Positions 40,566-51,137 are shown, counted from the stretch's first letter. The stretch is 64,000 bases of DNA from Bartonella sp. WD16.2 (GCF_002022505.1 NZ_CP019781.1:1573501-1637500); one strand, 5' to 3'. Made by a program: numbers and translations. The notes: a model not told the origin generated them from the sequence alone.

Positions 40566-40579
40566 ATAGGAAAGCTCTT

Positions 40580-41809
40580 ATGACACAATCTTTTATCAAA
40601 AAAATATTCTCTTTCCGTAAACCTAAAAAGCAAACTATCAAGCAAAAACAAGCTCCTGTCCCTTATGAAACTTATACAGCTGATCCAGCTGAACAAACCA
40701 CAAAAAACAATCACACCTCTACATCTGAAAATACCAATATTGAAAGAGAAAAACTAAGAGAAACACTGACACAGAATAGTGAAAAATCTTCATCTTTTGA
40801 ACCACTTTCTGGAAAAGTGATTGTCGCTGACACAATTAAAGAAAAGAAAATTGAAGAACACTTACCTCCCTTATCTATTGAACAAAAAGAGGTGGTATGG
40901 TTTGAGCGTCTTAAAAAAGGGTTATCTCTTTCTTCGCAGCAATTAAGTGACTCTCTTGGTGCATTTTTTATTAAAAAGAAACTTGATGAAAACACATTGC
41001 AAGAATTAGAAAATATTCTTATCCAAGCGGATCTTGGTGTGGAAACTGCCATACGTATTACTGACACCTTAGCATCCAGTCGTTACGAGAAGGGCTTATC
41101 TCCAGACGATCTGTATACTATCATGGCTGATGAAATCAAAAAAGTTCTTGAACCTGTTGCGATCCCGCTGGAACTTGATCTCAGTCATAAACCTCATGTT
41201 ATTTTGCTGGTAGGTGTCAATGGAACAGGAAAAACAACAACTATTGGAAAATTAGCCGCCAAATTAGCAGAAGGTGGATTGAAAATTACGTTGGCTGCTG
41301 GTGATACATTTCGCGCTGCAGCCATTGAACAATTACATATTTGGGGTGAACGTACAGGAGCTAACGTCATTTCAACCAAACTTGGTGCAGATGCCGCTAG
41401 TTTAGCTTTTGATGCTTATGAAAAAGCCAAAAAGGAAAAGAGTGATGTTTTGATCATCGACACAGCTGGACGCTTACAAAATAAAAGCGAATTAATGGAT
41501 GAATTAGCAAAGATTATCCGTGTCTTAAAGAAACATAATCCTCAAGCACCCCACACAGTCCTTCAAACACTTGATGCAACAACTGGGCAAAATGCACTCA
41601 ATCAAGTGGATATTTTTCACAATGTTGCTGGTGTTAATGGTTTAGTTATGACAAAACTTGATGGTACTGCGCGAGGAGGAATTCTAGTTGCCATTGCAAA
41701 TAAATATAAATTACCCGTTTATTTTATCGGTATCGGAGAAAAGATTGAGGATCTTGAACCTTTTTCTGCCTCTGATTTTTCTAAAGCTATTGTAGGAAAA
41801 TCTTCATGA
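40580..41809 (+). CDS. ftsY: Signal recognition particle receptor FtsY
   Basis: FtsY is the membrane-associated GTPase that receives ribosome-SRP complexes. From ATG 40580 (AGGAAAG ahead) the protein has 409 residues: a charged A domain (1 to about 105), then the NG domain with G1 [15 protein letters not shown] near 213, [20 protein letters not shown] near 294, [10 protein letters not shown] near 357, and [13 protein letters not shown] at the end. An in-frame ATG at 40550 overlaps the mtaB end and lacks a site. The stop codon overlaps the ATG of the next gene (ATGA). Confidence 0.96.
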   Translation: MTQSFIKKIFSFRKPKKQTIKQKQAPVPYETYTADPAEQTTKNNHTSTSENTNIEREKLRETLTQNSEKSSSFEPLSGKVIVADTIKEKKIEEHLPPLSIEQKEVVWFERLKKGLSLSSQQLSDSLGAFFIKKKLDENTLQELENILIQADLGVETAIRITDTLASSRYEKGLSPDDLYTIMADEIKKVLEPVAIPLELDLSHKPHVILLVGVNGTGKTTTIGKLAAKLAEGGLKITLAAGDTFRAAAIEQLHIWGERTGANVISTKLGADAASLAFDAYEKAKKEKSDVLIIDTAGRLQNKSELMDELAKIIRVLKKHNPQAPHTVLQTLDATTGQNALNQVDIFHNVAGVNGLVMTKLDGTARGGILVAIANKYKLPVYFIGIGEKIEDLEPFSASDFSKAIVGKSS

Positions 41810-42489
41810 AACATTCTAAATCCAGTTCATCCAATAACCCAAATTTGAAAAATACCAATAACAGTCAAGAAATATCTTGTTCACCAACACTAAAACTTCT
41901 CTTAGAAATGGGTCCATTGGTTGTTTTTTTTCTTGCTAATTATAAAGGGCAATGGCTGATTAATAATATTGGGCTTTTTAAAAGCTTTAACAAACCTATT
42001 TTTCCTGCAACTGCTGTTTTTATGATAGCGATTATTATTGCTTTGAGTTTATCATGGTTCATTATGCGCAAAGTTCCCATAATGCCACTTATCTCAGGGA
42101 TATTTGTTCTGGTTTTTGGATTTTTAACTCTTTGGCTTCATAATGATACTTTTATCAAAATGAAGCCCACAATCATCAATAGCTTATTTGCGCTTATTCT
42201 TTTGGGTGGCCTATTGTTCAAAAAATCACTATTGCGTTATGCTTTTGATTCTACTCTTAAAATGAACGATATAGGATGGCAAAAACTGACTTATCGGTGG
42301 GCATTTTTTTTCGTTTTTCTTGCTATTCTAAATGAAGTAATTTGGCGTAACTTTAGTGATAATTTTTGGGCTAGTTTCAAAGTATTTGGTGTTATGTCTA
42401 TAACAGTCATATTTATGTTATCACAAGTAACTATTATTATGAAACATTCAACGAATCCTTTGATAAAAAAGGACCAATCTAATTCTTAG
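41806..42489 (+). CDS. yciB: YciB/IspZ-family septation-associated membrane protein
   Basis: A 227-residue integral membrane protein with about five to six helices. Family blocks seen: [17 protein letters not shown] near residue 32, the charged [11 protein letters not shown] near 112, [20 protein letters not shown] near 137, and [20 protein letters not shown] near 166. YciB (intracellular septation protein A, IspZ) links division and envelope synthesis in enterobacteria; its molecular role is unclear. ftsY-yciB overlap by four bases; adjacency to ftsY is conserved in Rhizobiales. Confidence 0.93.
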   Translation: MKHSKSSSSNNPNLKNTNNSQEISCSPTLKLLLEMGPLVVFFLANYKGQWLINNIGLFKSFNKPIFPATAVFMIAIIIALSLSWFIMRKVPIMPLISGIFVLVFGFLTLWLHNDTFIKMKPTIINSLFALILLGGLLFKKSLLRYAFDSTLKMNDIGWQKLTYRWAFFFVFLAILNEVIWRNFSDNFWASFKVFGVMSITVIFMLSQVTIIMKHSTNPLIKKDQSNS

Positions 42490-43023
42490 TAAAGTATATC
42501 TATTATTATGAATGGCTTTATAAAACTTTTTCCCAGTATTAATTTATAAAAAGAACTTATGTTGCTTATGTTAATCGAGCAATTTATTTATAGGAAAAAT
42601 TTTTGATGAGCTTACTCATTTATTCATAAAAAAAATATAGCTTAACTTGATTTTCTGAAGCAAAAAAAACTATAGTATAGTTTATTAGTATCTATTTTTC
42701 CTAAAAAGCGTCAGTTTTAAATACTAGAATTTAAAGAAAGACCTGTCAGTTTTTTTGATAAAACATTTTCTTATTGTAATCACATATCAAAACTAACGCT
42801 CCTTTTCTATTAATTACTGAGCCATACTTATAATCAAAGAGTGAAAGAAATCTTTTCGTTACAATGCAAAATGTTATGATTTTACTAATAATTTTAGAAC
42901 AAGAAAAATTATAAATTCTTTTCATTATTTGGATGATAGTGCTTTGTAGAAAAATCCTGCCAACAAAAAAGCAAATAAAGAAAGTTTTTGCTAAAACTTG
43001 TAAAAGAAGGGAATATTTTAACC
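42490..43023. other. Non-coding gap before the periplasmic hypothetical gene
   Basis: About 530 bp, strongly AT-rich. A palindrome AACTATAGTATAGTT lies near 42667. A minus-strand frame (42746-43039) shows no recognisable domain and overlaps the next gene's start. In relatives parB faces holA here, so this looks like a rearranged junction. Confidence 0.4.
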
Positions 43024-43506
43024 ATGTTGAAATTTGCATTATATGTGTTTTTTATTTTACTCTTTCCTTTTGCAACATATGCCCAAAAAACAATAACAAA
43101 TGAAACAGATTATCATTCTGTTTTAATACCTATCCTTCCCTCAAATATCGTTACAAATTACCCTTTAACAGAAGATTTCCTTGTAAAAATGGAACAAATT
43201 AAAATAGAAGTTGCGAAATTACCCATAGAACCAGATGCACCTGGTACTGGAAATGATAACAGTATTGAAGGGCTTATTGCTTCTGTATCTAGTCGGCCTA
43301 AATTAGCTGGTGTTTTAGAAAAAAATAATATTACACCAAAAGATTATGTTATTGGTTTTATGGCACTTCAAGCAACATTAGCTGTAATATCAGCACTTGA
43401 AGACAATGATAATTTTGATGAAAAAATTACTTTATCTCAAAGCAATCTGGAATTTGGTCAAAAACATATCAACCGAATTCGTGCCCTTTTATGGACTACT
43501 GATTAA
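43024..43506 (+). CDS. Hypothetical exported protein
   Basis: A 160-residue protein with a classical signal peptide (MLKFALYVFFILLFPFATYA, cleavage likely before QK). The mature part has no membrane segment; it is mostly polar and ends in a predicted helical region (residues about 95-160: PKDYVIGFMALQATLAVIS, then ISALEDNDNF and GQKHINRIRALL). I do not recognise the family. AGAAGGGA lies about 10 bases upstream. Its stop overlaps the convergent parB stop, so it has little 3' room. Restriction to this genus is likely but not shown. Periplasmic location is the only inference I make. Confidence 0.7.
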   Translation: MLKFALYVFFILLFPFATYAQKTITNETDYHSVLIPILPSNIVTNYPLTEDFLVKMEQIKIEVAKLPIEPDAPGTGNDNSIEGLIASVSSRPKLAGVLEKNNITPKDYVIGFMALQATLAVISALEDNDNFDEKITLSQSNLEFGQKHINRIRALLWTTD

Positions 43507-44411
43507 CTTTGTAGACGTCGACAAATATCATCTAATTCCTCTAATGAAGAATAATGTATTTTTAAATCACCACCTTCTTTACCGTGTCGAATGAGTACTT
43601 TCATTCCGATCATATCCGTCAACAATTTTTCCAAAGATTTTGTTTCCGTATCTTTTTCCACTAAAGTTCGTTTTTTAATTTTAGGATTTGCCTGTTCATT
43701 TGTAAGCACTTCTGCCTGACGTACAGAGAGTCCTTCACGAATAATTTTTTCAGCTAAATTTTGTGGATTGCTAACAGTAATGAGGCAGCGTGCATGACCA
43801 GCTGAAAGTTGGCCATCAATCAAAAATTTCTGTACTTCTGGTGGAAGTTTTAACAAACGAAGAGTATTTGCAACATAACTTCGGCTTTTTCCAATAACTT
43901 GTGCCAAATCTGCCTGAGTATAACCATGTTCATTGAGCAACATTTCATATCCCATTGCTTCTTCAATAGGATTGAGATCAGCACGTTGAATATTCTCAAT
44001 AATAGCTAATTCCAAAGCTGTCTTATCGTCTACATCGCGAATAATAACGGGCAATTGATTTAAATTTGCTCGTTGTGCAGCACGCCACCGCCGTTCACCA
44101 GCGATTAATTCGAACCGACCAGGATGATGAGGTGAAGGCCTTACAAGAACAGGTTGAACAATACCATGTTGGCGAATTGATTGAGCTAAATTTTCAAGTT
44201 CTAAATCTGTAAAGTGACGTCGTGGATTATTGAGATTACGTGAAATGAGTTCAATGGATACTAGCTGTTCAGAAATAATAGAATCCATATTTGACTTCAT
44301 TGTAAATCTCGCAGGATTTAATAGATGTGCAGAATCACTATTTAAATTGACATCCCCTATCAATGCTGCTAATCCACGACCTAGTCTTTTTTTTGATTGA
44401 TCATCATTCAT
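43503..44411 (-). CDS. parB: Chromosome partitioning protein ParB
   Basis: ParB is the CTPase clamp that binds parS and spreads along DNA for origin segregation. From ATG 44411 the protein has 302 residues: KRLGRGLAALIGD at the N-terminus, ParB/Srx CTP-binding core with GERRWRAAQRA near 114, ENIQRADLNPIEEA near 147, the helix-turn-helix YTQADLAQVIGKSRSYVANTLRLL near 168, and a dimerisation tail. An in-frame upstream start at 44456 is possible but atypical. parA lies directly upstream; three parS-like sites are in the window. Confidence 0.95.
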   Translation of the reverse strand: MNDDQSKKRLGRGLAALIGDVNLNSDSAHLLNPARFTMKSNMDSIISEQLVSIELISRNLNNPRRHFTDLELENLAQSIRQHGIVQPVLVRPSPHHPGRFELIAGERRWRAAQRANLNQLPVIIRDVDDKTALELAIIENIQRADLNPIEEAMGYEMLLNEHGYTQADLAQVIGKSRSYVANTLRLLKLPPEVQKFLIDGQLSAGHARCLITVSNPQNLAEKIIREGLSVRQAEVLTNEQANPKIKKRTLVEKDTETKSLEKLLTDMIGMKVLIRHGKEGGDLKIHYSSLEELDDICRRLQS

Positions 44412-44461
44412 GATTTTACTCTTTGAACTAACTTCACAATAAATTACTTTTCTCACACTTT

Positions 44462-45258
44462 TTAAGCAGCAGTTTTTGCTTGTTTTTCACGTTGAATAAT
44501 TTCTGTTGCCAATCGTAAATAAGCCTGACTGCCAGCACATTTAAGATCATAAAGCAACGCTGGTTTACCAAAAGAAGGAGCTTCAGAAACACGTACATTA
44601 CGTGGAATAACAGTACGATAAACCTTCTCTCCCATAAAAGAGCGTACATCTTCAACAACTTGATTTGAAAGGTTATTACGTCCATCATACATTGTTAAAA
44701 CAATACCTTGAATTTCTAGAGATGGATTTAGAGCATACCGTACTTGTTTTACCGTTTCAAGCAATTGACTTAAACCTTCAAGCGCTAAAAATTCGCACTG
44801 CATTGGTACCAAAACAGAATCTGCCGCCCCATAGCATTTAATGTTAAAAGATTAAGTGAAGGAGGACAATCAATCAAAATATAACTGAATTTTTGAGCCA
44901 CTATCTGATCATCACACAGAGCTTTGCGTAACCGTTGAATACGATCTTGCGATGAAGCAATTTCCATTTCAACACCTAAAAGATCGAGTGTAGAAGGTAC
45001 AATATGCAAATTAGGCACAACTGTTTTTAAAGCAGCATCTACCACAGGGATTCCGGAAATTAAAACATCATAAGAGGATAAAGGACGACTATTACGATCA
45101 ATTCCCAGTCCTGTACTTGCATTACCTTGTGGATCAATATCCATAATAAGAATATTTTCACCTATAGCTGCCAAAGCTGTTGCAAGATTAATAGCTGTTG
45201 TTGTCTTACCTACACCACCTTTTTGATTTGCAATAGCGATAATTCGTGTTTCGCTCAT
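44462..45258 (-). pseudogene. parA: Chromosome partitioning ATPase ParA, one-base frameshift
   Basis: ParA is the deviant-Walker ATPase that moves ParB-parS complexes. The N-terminal part (45258 down) has QKGGVGKTTTAINLATAL and LIMDIDPQGNAS, then LIDCPPSLNLLTLNAMG. A run of four C (44827-44830, plus strand) is one short: five would let the frame continue A-A-D-S-V-L-V-P-M-Q-C-E-F-L-A-L-E-G to the end at 44462. Restored length is 265 residues, normal for chromosomal ParA. Because the rest is perfect and parB is intact, I suspect a sequence error rather than a true loss of this important gene. Confidence 0.9.
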
Positions 45259-45264
45259 TTTACT

Positions 45265-45912
45265 TTACCCTTTACATGATCGAACATGAGAAATTTCTAA
45301 GATAACAGAGCTTGTATCAATTTTACTTTGATGTTTTAGCAGATCAAAACGCCAATTGGCAGAGGCATTTTTTATTTCTGTCATATAATCCCGACCTTTT
45401 TGAAAAAGAGCAATCGTTTTTTGTGTTAAAAAAGGAGATAAAAGTTGTAAAAGAACATCCAATGAAGCTAAACCTCTTGCAGTTATAACCTCTGGTTTGT
45501 TTATTTTCTGATATATATTTTCAATTCTACAATGGTGAACTGTTGCTGGAAGATCCAGATGAGCAATGACTGTTCGTAAAAAAGCTACTTTTTTTCCATT
45601 ACTTTCAACCAAATCAATATGTCCTCCTTTTTTACTTTTAAGAAAAATAGCAATAACAATTGCGGGAAAACCTCCTCCTGATCCGAAATCGCACCAATGC
45701 AAACACTGATTATGTAAAGGATAAATCTGTGCAGAATCTAAAATATGACGCGTCCATAAAACTGGTACTGTTGCAGAAGATATTAAATTAATGCGTTTAT
45801 TCCATTGAATCACAAGAGATTCGAATCTCATTAAATTTTCTACCGTTTCACGTGAAACAGAAGGAATTATGTTTAAGAGATCCTGATATTTTTGTTCTAT
45901 CAAGAAAGTCAT
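45265..45912 (-). CDS. rsmG: 16S rRNA G527 7-N-methyltransferase
   Basis: RsmG (GidB) methylates G527 of 16S rRNA, a change linked to streptomycin response. The 215-residue protein has WCDFGSGGGFPAIVIAI near residue 73, the SAM-binding motif, and LVESNGKKVAFLRTV near 104, then TARGLASLDVLL. A perfect parS core lies in its early codons (VSRETV). Its start overlaps the mnmG stop by one base. Order mnmG-rsmG-parA-parB is the classic near-origin set. Confidence 0.95.
   Translation of the reverse strand: MTFLIEQKYQDLLNIIPSVSRETVENLMRFESLVIQWNKRINLISSATVPVLWTRHILDSAQIYPLHNQCLHWCDFGSGGGFPAIVIAIFLKSKKGGHIDLVESNGKKVAFLRTVIAHLDLPATVHHCRIENIYQKINKPEVITARGLASLDVLLQLLSPFLTQKTIALFQKGRDYMTEIKNASANWRFDLLKHQSKIDTSSVILEISHVRSCKG
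45845..45858. promoter_or_regulatory. parS site inside rsmG (perfect core)
   Basis: GTTTCACGTGAAAC is the exact 14-base palindromic heart of the bacterial parS consensus, with CGTTTCACGTGAAACA giving 15/16. It lies about 5 kb from the presumed origin and within 600 bp of parA. It encodes V-S-R-E-T in RsmG, a position where parS is found in other bacteria. Confidence 0.85.
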
Positions 45913-47780
45913 TAAGCTGATTTTGCCTTTTCACGTCTTTGACGCTGAATAGATGTAATAATTAATGATAATGCTGCCGGTGTCATACCATCAATTTTTT
46001 GTGCATCAGCAATTGAGCGCGGTGATGCTTGTTGAATTTTTGTTTTTAATTCATTTGAAAGACCAGAAATTGCTTGAATGTCAAGGGAAGTAGGAATTTC
46101 TAAACGTTCATCTCGTTGAAGAACAGCAATATCTTGTGCTTGTCTTTCTAAATAAACTGCATATTGTGCTTCAATTTCTAGAGCTTCAACGGTTTTAGCA
46201 TCGATTGATTGTAATTGTGGCCAAAAAGATGAAAGACGTGCTATACTCATACCAGGATAAGCCAAAAGATCATAAGCTGAGCGCCGAATTCCATCATGAT
46301 TTATATGTAATCCATGAGCAGATGCTTCATTGGGAGTTAAAAAGAGTTTTTGACAAATTGATCGTGCTTGATCAAGACATTTTTGTTTATGTTGATAGAA
46401 GTTCCATCGAGTATCACTAATAATATCCCATTGTTGTGCTAAAGGAGTTAAACGAGCATCAGCATTATCAGCGCGTAAAGATAAACGAAATTCTGCTCGT
46501 GATGTAAACATTCGATAAGGCTCACAAACCCCACGTGAAACTAAATCATCAACCATGACTCCAATATAAGCTATCGAACGGCTTAAAATAATTTCCTTTA
46601 AACCACCTACTTGACGGGCAGCATTGAGCCCTGCCAAAAGTCCCTGTGCTGCAGCTTCTTCATATCCTGTTGTACCATTAATCTGACCTGCTAAAAATAA
46701 TCCTGGTAAAGATTTTAATTCTAAGGTTCTGGTCAGTTGTTTAGGATCAACAAAATCGTATTCAATAGCATAACCTGGTTGTAAAACCGTTACATTTTCC
46801 AAACCTTCAATAGTCTTCAAGAAAGAAATTTGTATATTTTCAGGAAGAGAAGTAGAAATACCATTTGGATAGATAAGATCACTATCTAATCCTTCTGGTT
46901 CTAAGAAAATTTGATGTCCATCCCGTTCACCAAATTTAATAATTTTATCCTCAATTGAAGGACAATAACGCGGCCCCAGTCCTTCAATAGCTCCAGAATA
47001 TAAAGCAGACTGATGTATATTTTCACGAATAATTTGATGTGTTTGTGTATTTGTACGTGTGATTGCACATTCAATCTGAGGTTGTTCTATTTTTTCTGTT
47101 AAAAAAGAAAAAGGTACCGGATATTCATCAGCTTGTTGTTTAGGAAGTGATTCCCAACGAATTGTCTTTTTACTAAGACGAGGAGGAGTTCCTGTTTTTA
47201 ATCGTCCAAGATTTATATCATATTCTTTCAAGCGCTCGGCAAGTTGTACACTTGATTGTTCACCCATACGACCGGCATGCCACGTTTTATTGCCAATATG
47301 AATAAGACCACGCAGAAATGTACCTGTCGTTAAAACCACAGCTTTAGAAAAAATATTCCCTTGTTTTTTTAAACAAACACCTGAAATACGGCCATTTTCA
47401 ACAATTAGATCAATTGTTTCATCTTCAATGAATGTTAAATTTTTTTGCTTTTGCAGAAATTCTTGAATTGCTTTTTTATATAATTGTCGATCAGCTTGTG
47501 TACGTGGTCCTCTAACAGCTGGTCCTTTACGTCGATTAAGAAGTCGAAATTGTATTCCAGCAGCATCTGCAGCCTGCCCCATTAAACCACCCAAAGCATC
47601 TATTTCACGAACAAGATGTCCTTTTCCAAGTCCGCCAATAGCAGGGTTACATGACATTGTACCAATTTCTGATATTTGACACGTAACAAGTGCTGTCCGC
47701 GCTCCAACACGTGCTGAAGCTGAAGCAGCTTCACAGCCAGCATGACCTCCTCCAACAATGATAACATCATATAGTTGCAT
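45912..47780 (-). CDS. mnmG: tRNA uridine-5-carboxymethylaminomethyl modification enzyme MnmG
   Basis: MnmG (GidA) with MnmE installs the cmnm5 group on U34 of several tRNAs, using FAD. From ATG 47780 ([19 protein letters not shown]) the protein has 622 residues. Seen: FAD motif [23 protein letters not shown] near 48, [14 protein letters not shown] near 200, [12 protein letters not shown] near 341, [12 protein letters not shown] near 370, and the C-terminal helical domain. An in-frame ATG at 47798 gives six more residues but the 47780 start has GGAA ahead. It forms the trmE-gidA pair with mnmE. Confidence 0.96.
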   Translation of the reverse strand: MQLYDVIIVGGGHAGCEAASASARVGARTALVTCQISEIGTMSCNPAIGGLGKGHLVREIDALGGLMGQAADAAGIQFRLLNRRKGPAVRGPRTQADRQLYKKAIQEFLQKQKNLTFIEDETIDLIVENGRISGVCLKKQGNIFSKAVVLTTGTFLRGLIHIGNKTWHAGRMGEQSSVQLAERLKEYDINLGRLKTGTPPRLSKKTIRWESLPKQQADEYPVPFSFLTEKIEQPQIECAITRTNTQTHQIIRENIHQSALYSGAIEGLGPRYCPSIEDKIIKFGERDGHQIFLEPEGLDSDLIYPNGISTSLPENIQISFLKTIEGLENVTVLQPGYAIEYDFVDPKQLTRTLELKSLPGLFLAGQINGTTGYEEAAAQGLLAGLNAARQVGGLKEIILSRSIAYIGVMVDDLVSRGVCEPYRMFTSRAEFRLSLRADNADARLTPLAQQWDIISDTRWNFYQHKQKCLDQARSICQKLFLTPNEASAHGLHINHDGIRRSAYDLLAYPGMSIARLSSFWPQLQSIDAKTVEALEIEAQYAVYLERQAQDIAVLQRDERLEIPTSLDIQAISGLSNELKTKIQQASPRSIADAQKIDGMTPAALSLIITSIQRQRREKAKSA

Positions 47781-47808
47781 TTGTTTTTTCCATATCAAAC
47801 TATTTCAA

Positions 47809-47824
47809 AGTTTCACGTGAATCA
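47809..47824. promoter_or_regulatory. parS site between mnmE and mnmG (14/16)
   Basis: AGTTTCACGTGAATCA matches TGTTTCACGTGAAACA at 14 of 16 positions with the central CACGTG intact. It is in the short mnmE-mnmG gap, 2 kb from the perfect site in rsmG. Confidence 0.7.
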
Positions 47825-47825
47825 T

Positions 47826-49133
47826 TTATTTACCAACACAAAATTGTGAAAAAATAACATCAAGTAAATCTTCAACATTAATGTCACCTGTGATTCGTCC
47901 AAGTGCATCACTTGCACGACGAAGATGTTCTGCACGTAAACTTAAATCAAGAGAAATATGATTTATTGAAGCATCAATTTCCTTAACAGCTTCTTTTAAT
48001 AATTGGAGTTGTCTTTTTTGCGCTGAAACAACATTACCAATTTCAGAAACACGACGCAGACAGAATAATTCTATTTTCTTTATAAGATGATCAAAATTTA
48101 AACCACTTAATGCTGAAAATTGTATAGACCAACGTGTCTTATCTCCTTTATAAAGATCAAGTTTATTACCAACACGCCATATTTCAGCTGATGTTTTTGG
48201 TAAATGAATTTCTTGAGGATTGTTCATATCATCAACCAAAATAACTAAATCAGCATCTATAATGTGTTGCTTTGCAGTTTTGATACCTAATTGTTCAATT
48301 TTATTTTCTGTTTTTCTAAAACCAGCAGTATCTGTTAAAAAAACTGGTAAACCACCAAGTATTAATCTAATTTCTAAAGCATCACGTGTCGTTCCTGCTT
48401 CTTCTGTTACAATAGCAACAGGTTTCCCAGCCAAACGATTAATAATACTTGATTTTCCAGAATTTGGAGCACCTACAATAACAACTTTTAACCCATCACG
48501 TAAAACATTTGCACGCTCTCCTGAAGCAATATGTTCACAAAGAGAACAACTAAGCTTTTTCATATTTTTCCAAATTTCATCAGATATAGAATCTGGAATA
48601 TCATCTTCATCAGAAAAATCAATTTCTGCTTCTATTAAAGCACGTGCTCTTATAAGTTCATCACGCCAGCTACGATAAAGTTTTGTTAAATGTCCACTTG
48701 TACCTATAACAGCTAAACGCCTTTGACCTTCTGTTTCTGCCTCTATTAAATCAGCAAGAGCTTCTGCTTGAACTAAATCTATTTTCCCTTCAATAAATGC
48801 TCGACGAGAAAATTCACCCGCCTCAGCAACACGGCACTCAGGAAATGTAGATAATTCATCTAAAAAGCGATTAACAACTGCCTTACCCCCATGTAAATGG
48901 AATTCTGCACAGTCTTCACCTGTAAAACTATGTGGACCAGGAAAAAAAACAGTCAAAGCAGAATCTAAAAAGCTACCATCACGTGCAATGAGATTTCCAT
49001 AATACATAAATCGCGCCCTAGGTAAACAACCACAAAGCGTTTTAACAATGTTCACAACGTGAGGACCAGAAAGTCGAACAACTGCAACCCCTGAAGGTAA
49101 CAATCCACTTGAAAGTGCAAAGATTGTATCCAC
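47826..49133 (-). CDS. mnmE: tRNA modification GTPase MnmE
   Basis: MnmE (TrmE) is the GTPase partner of MnmG in wobble uridine modification. The 435-residue protein has the N-terminal formyl-THF binding domain (MDTIFALSSGLLPSGVAVVR), a helical domain, and an inserted G domain with GAPNSGKSSIINRLAG near residue 222, TEEAGTTRDALE and DTAGFRKTENKIE near 268. The C-terminal CVGK matches the C-(I/L/V)-G-K motif essential for modification. Stop lies 45 bp before mnmG; rho is 32 bp upstream. Confidence 0.96.
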   Translation of the reverse strand: MDTIFALSSGLLPSGVAVVRLSGPHVVNIVKTLCGCLPRARFMYYGNLIARDGSFLDSALTVFFPGPHSFTGEDCAEFHLHGGKAVVNRFLDELSTFPECRVAEAGEFSRRAFIEGKIDLVQAEALADLIEAETEGQRRLAVIGTSGHLTKLYRSWRDELIRARALIEAEIDFSDEDDIPDSISDEIWKNMKKLSCSLCEHIASGERANVLRDGLKVVIVGAPNSGKSSIINRLAGKPVAIVTEEAGTTRDALEIRLILGGLPVFLTDTAGFRKTENKIEQLGIKTAKQHIIDADLVILVDDMNNPQEIHLPKTSAEIWRVGNKLDLYKGDKTRWSIQFSALSGLNFDHLIKKIELFCLRRVSEIGNVVSAQKRQLQLLKEAVKEIDASINHISLDLSLRAEHLRRASDALGRITGDINVEDLLDVIFSQFCVGK

Positions 49134-49165
49134 AGGACTAATCCTATTTTAAAACTATGATATTT

Positions 49166-50431
49166 TTAAGTGTTCATTGAATCAAAAAATTCACTATTAT
49201 TTTTTGTCTGTTTCAATTTATCAATTAAAAATTCAATTGCATCTGTTACATTCATAGGCGCTAAAATACGACGAAGTACAAAAATCTTATGTAAATCTTG
49301 ACGAGCTACTAAAAGATCTTCTTTACGTGTTCCTGATTTTAGAACATCCATAGCTGGAAAAATACGCTTATCAGCAACTTTACGATCAAGAACAATTTCT
49401 GAATTACCTGTTCCTTTAAATTCTTCAAAAATAACTTCATCCATACGGCTACCTGTATCAATTAAAGCCGTTGCTATAATAGTTAAAGATCCACCTTCTT
49501 CAATATTGCGCGCTGCACCAAAAAAACGTTTAGGACGCTGTAAAGCATTTGCATCAACACCACCTGTTAAAACTTTACCTGATGAAGGAACAACCGTATT
49601 ATATGCACGCCCAAGACGTGTAATAGAATCAAGTAGGATAACAACATCGCGTCCATATTCAACTAAGCGTTTGGCTTTTTCAATAACCATTTCAGCTACC
49701 TGTACATGACGTATAGCTGGTTCATCAAAGGTAGAAGAAATTACCTCCCCTGTTACAGAACGCTGCATATCTGTTACTTCTTCTGGACGCTCATCAATCA
49801 AAAGAACAATAAGATAACATTCAGGGTGATTAGTTGTAATAGAATGAGCAATATTTTGTAATAAAACCGTTTTTCCTGTTCGAGGAGGCGCTACAATTAA
49901 TCCTCTCTGACCTTTTCCTAGTGGAGATATTAAATCAACAACCCGGGATGACATATCCTTATTTGTAGAATCTTGTATTTCCATTTGGAAACGTTCGTTT
50001 GAATAAAGAGGTATTAGATTATCAAAATGAATTTTATAGCGAATTTTTTCAGGATCTTCAAAATTAATTGTATTAATCTTAAGAAGAGCAAAGTAACGTT
50101 CTCCTTCCTTTGGCCCACGAATAGGACCTTCAACCGTATCTCCTGTTTTTAAAGAAAAAGATTGAATTTGTGTAGGGGAAAGATAAATATCATCAGGCCC
50201 TGGAAGATAATTAGCATCAGCAGACCGCAGAAAACCAAAACCATCTTGTAAAACTTCAACGACACCTTCCCCAATAATCTCTACATCTTGCAAGGCGAGT
50301 TTTTTTAAAATAGCAAACATTAACTCTTGTTTACGCATCAATGAAGCGTTTTCAACTTCTAATGTTTCAGCAAAAGTAACAAGTTCAACCGGGTTTTTAC
50401 TTTTAAGTTCTTGTAGTTTCATTTCTTGCAT
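49166..50431 (-). CDS. rho: Transcription termination factor Rho
   Basis: Hexameric RNA helicase that ends transcription. The 421-residue protein has the N-terminal RNA-binding domain ([40 protein letters not shown] near 58), Walker A in [18 protein letters not shown] near 180, Walker [15 protein letters not shown] near 209, and the Q/R-loop regions. First leftward gene from the origin. Its promoter lies in the AT-rich origin region. Confidence 0.97.
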   Translation of the reverse strand: MQEMKLQELKSKNPVELVTFAETLEVENASLMRKQELMFAILKKLALQDVEIIGEGVVEVLQDGFGFLRSADANYLPGPDDIYLSPTQIQSFSLKTGDTVEGPIRGPKEGERYFALLKINTINFEDPEKIRYKIHFDNLIPLYSNERFQMEIQDSTNKDMSSRVVDLISPLGKGQRGLIVAPPRTGKTVLLQNIAHSITTNHPECYLIVLLIDERPEEVTDMQRSVTGEVISSTFDEPAIRHVQVAEMVIEKAKRLVEYGRDVVILLDSITRLGRAYNTVVPSSGKVLTGGVDANALQRPKRFFGAARNIEEGGSLTIIATALIDTGSRMDEVIFEEFKGTGNSEIVLDRKVADKRIFPAMDVLKSGTRKEDLLVARQDLHKIFVLRRILAPMNVTDAIEFLIDKLKQTKNNSEFFDSMNT

Positions 50432-51137
50432 GAAATATTCTCTTTAATTAGAATGGGGAATTATCTCTAAATAAAAAATTCAATGAGTTTGTGGGAAATT
50501 TGAAGAATGAAACATTCCTATTAAGAAATGAATATTATACACTTAACTCTTTTAAACCGCAAGCATTACTCTATTAGTCTGGATTTGTGTTTAATAAAAT
50601 TAGTTATAGTAAAAATTATACTTATAATTAAGTTTGTAAATAAAATAAATAATATTGTAAATAACTTATACTATGTAATTTAAGAATTTAAAATTTTATT
50701 CTTCAAATTATTATTTAAATATATTCTTTTTATTTTTTATAATAACTTAAAAACTATTATAAGTTTGTAAAAAATGAAAGAATTTGTATCTTATTATTAA
50801 TTGTAATAAAGTATTCGTTGTTATAATTAAATTTTTCCAAAAATTTTTTTGAAATTAAAAAACATTTTAAAAGAGAGATTTTTTTTATTAAAACCTGTGT
50901 TTAATGTGGATTATTAGTTATACTTATTCATCCTCAGTTTTATTCACAAAGAAGAGAAAAAAAAAGTAAAGAATAAAAGTACTTTAAAAATATTATCCCC
51001 GTTCTTTTTTATAAGAGAAACTTATTTATCACAGTCATCTAGTTTGTGCGTAATAACAAAATATTTTTTTAAAATTTCTATTTTATGAATAAGTGTGAAG
51101 GTCTATACACATTTATTCACAAGAAGTTAAAAATTCT
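50432..51137. other. Probable chromosomal replication origin (oriC)
   Basis: About 700 bp between divergently transcribed rho and ppsR, with no ORF and long A/T runs. Three near-consensus DnaA boxes (8 of 9) are seen: TGTGGATTA at 50905-50913 (reverse of TAATCCACA), TTATTCACA at 50940-50948 and TTATTCACA at 51113-51121. Weaker 7/9 matches are at 50993 (TTATCCCCG) and 51103 (CTATACACA). In Caulobacter and other alphaproteobacteria the origin lies beside the ppsR (DUF299) gene, next to hemE. parAB, parS and the reversal of gene direction at this point all fit. Exact start sites are unknown. Confidence 0.75.

Noticed and set aside
42746-43039. 97-codon minus-strand frame near the exported-protein gene
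   Set aside because: No recognisable domain, AT-driven composition, and it overlaps the signal peptide of the better supported gene.
46527-46542. Another CACGTG with right half GAAAC inside mnmG as a parS site
   Set aside because: Only the right half fits the consensus; the left half (AACCC) mismatches at all five positions.
50993-51111. Extra DnaA boxes at 50993 (TTATCCCCG) and 51103 (CTATACACA)
   Set aside because: Each has two mismatches to the consensus, expected by chance in such AT-rich DNA; only the three one-mismatch boxes are counted as support.
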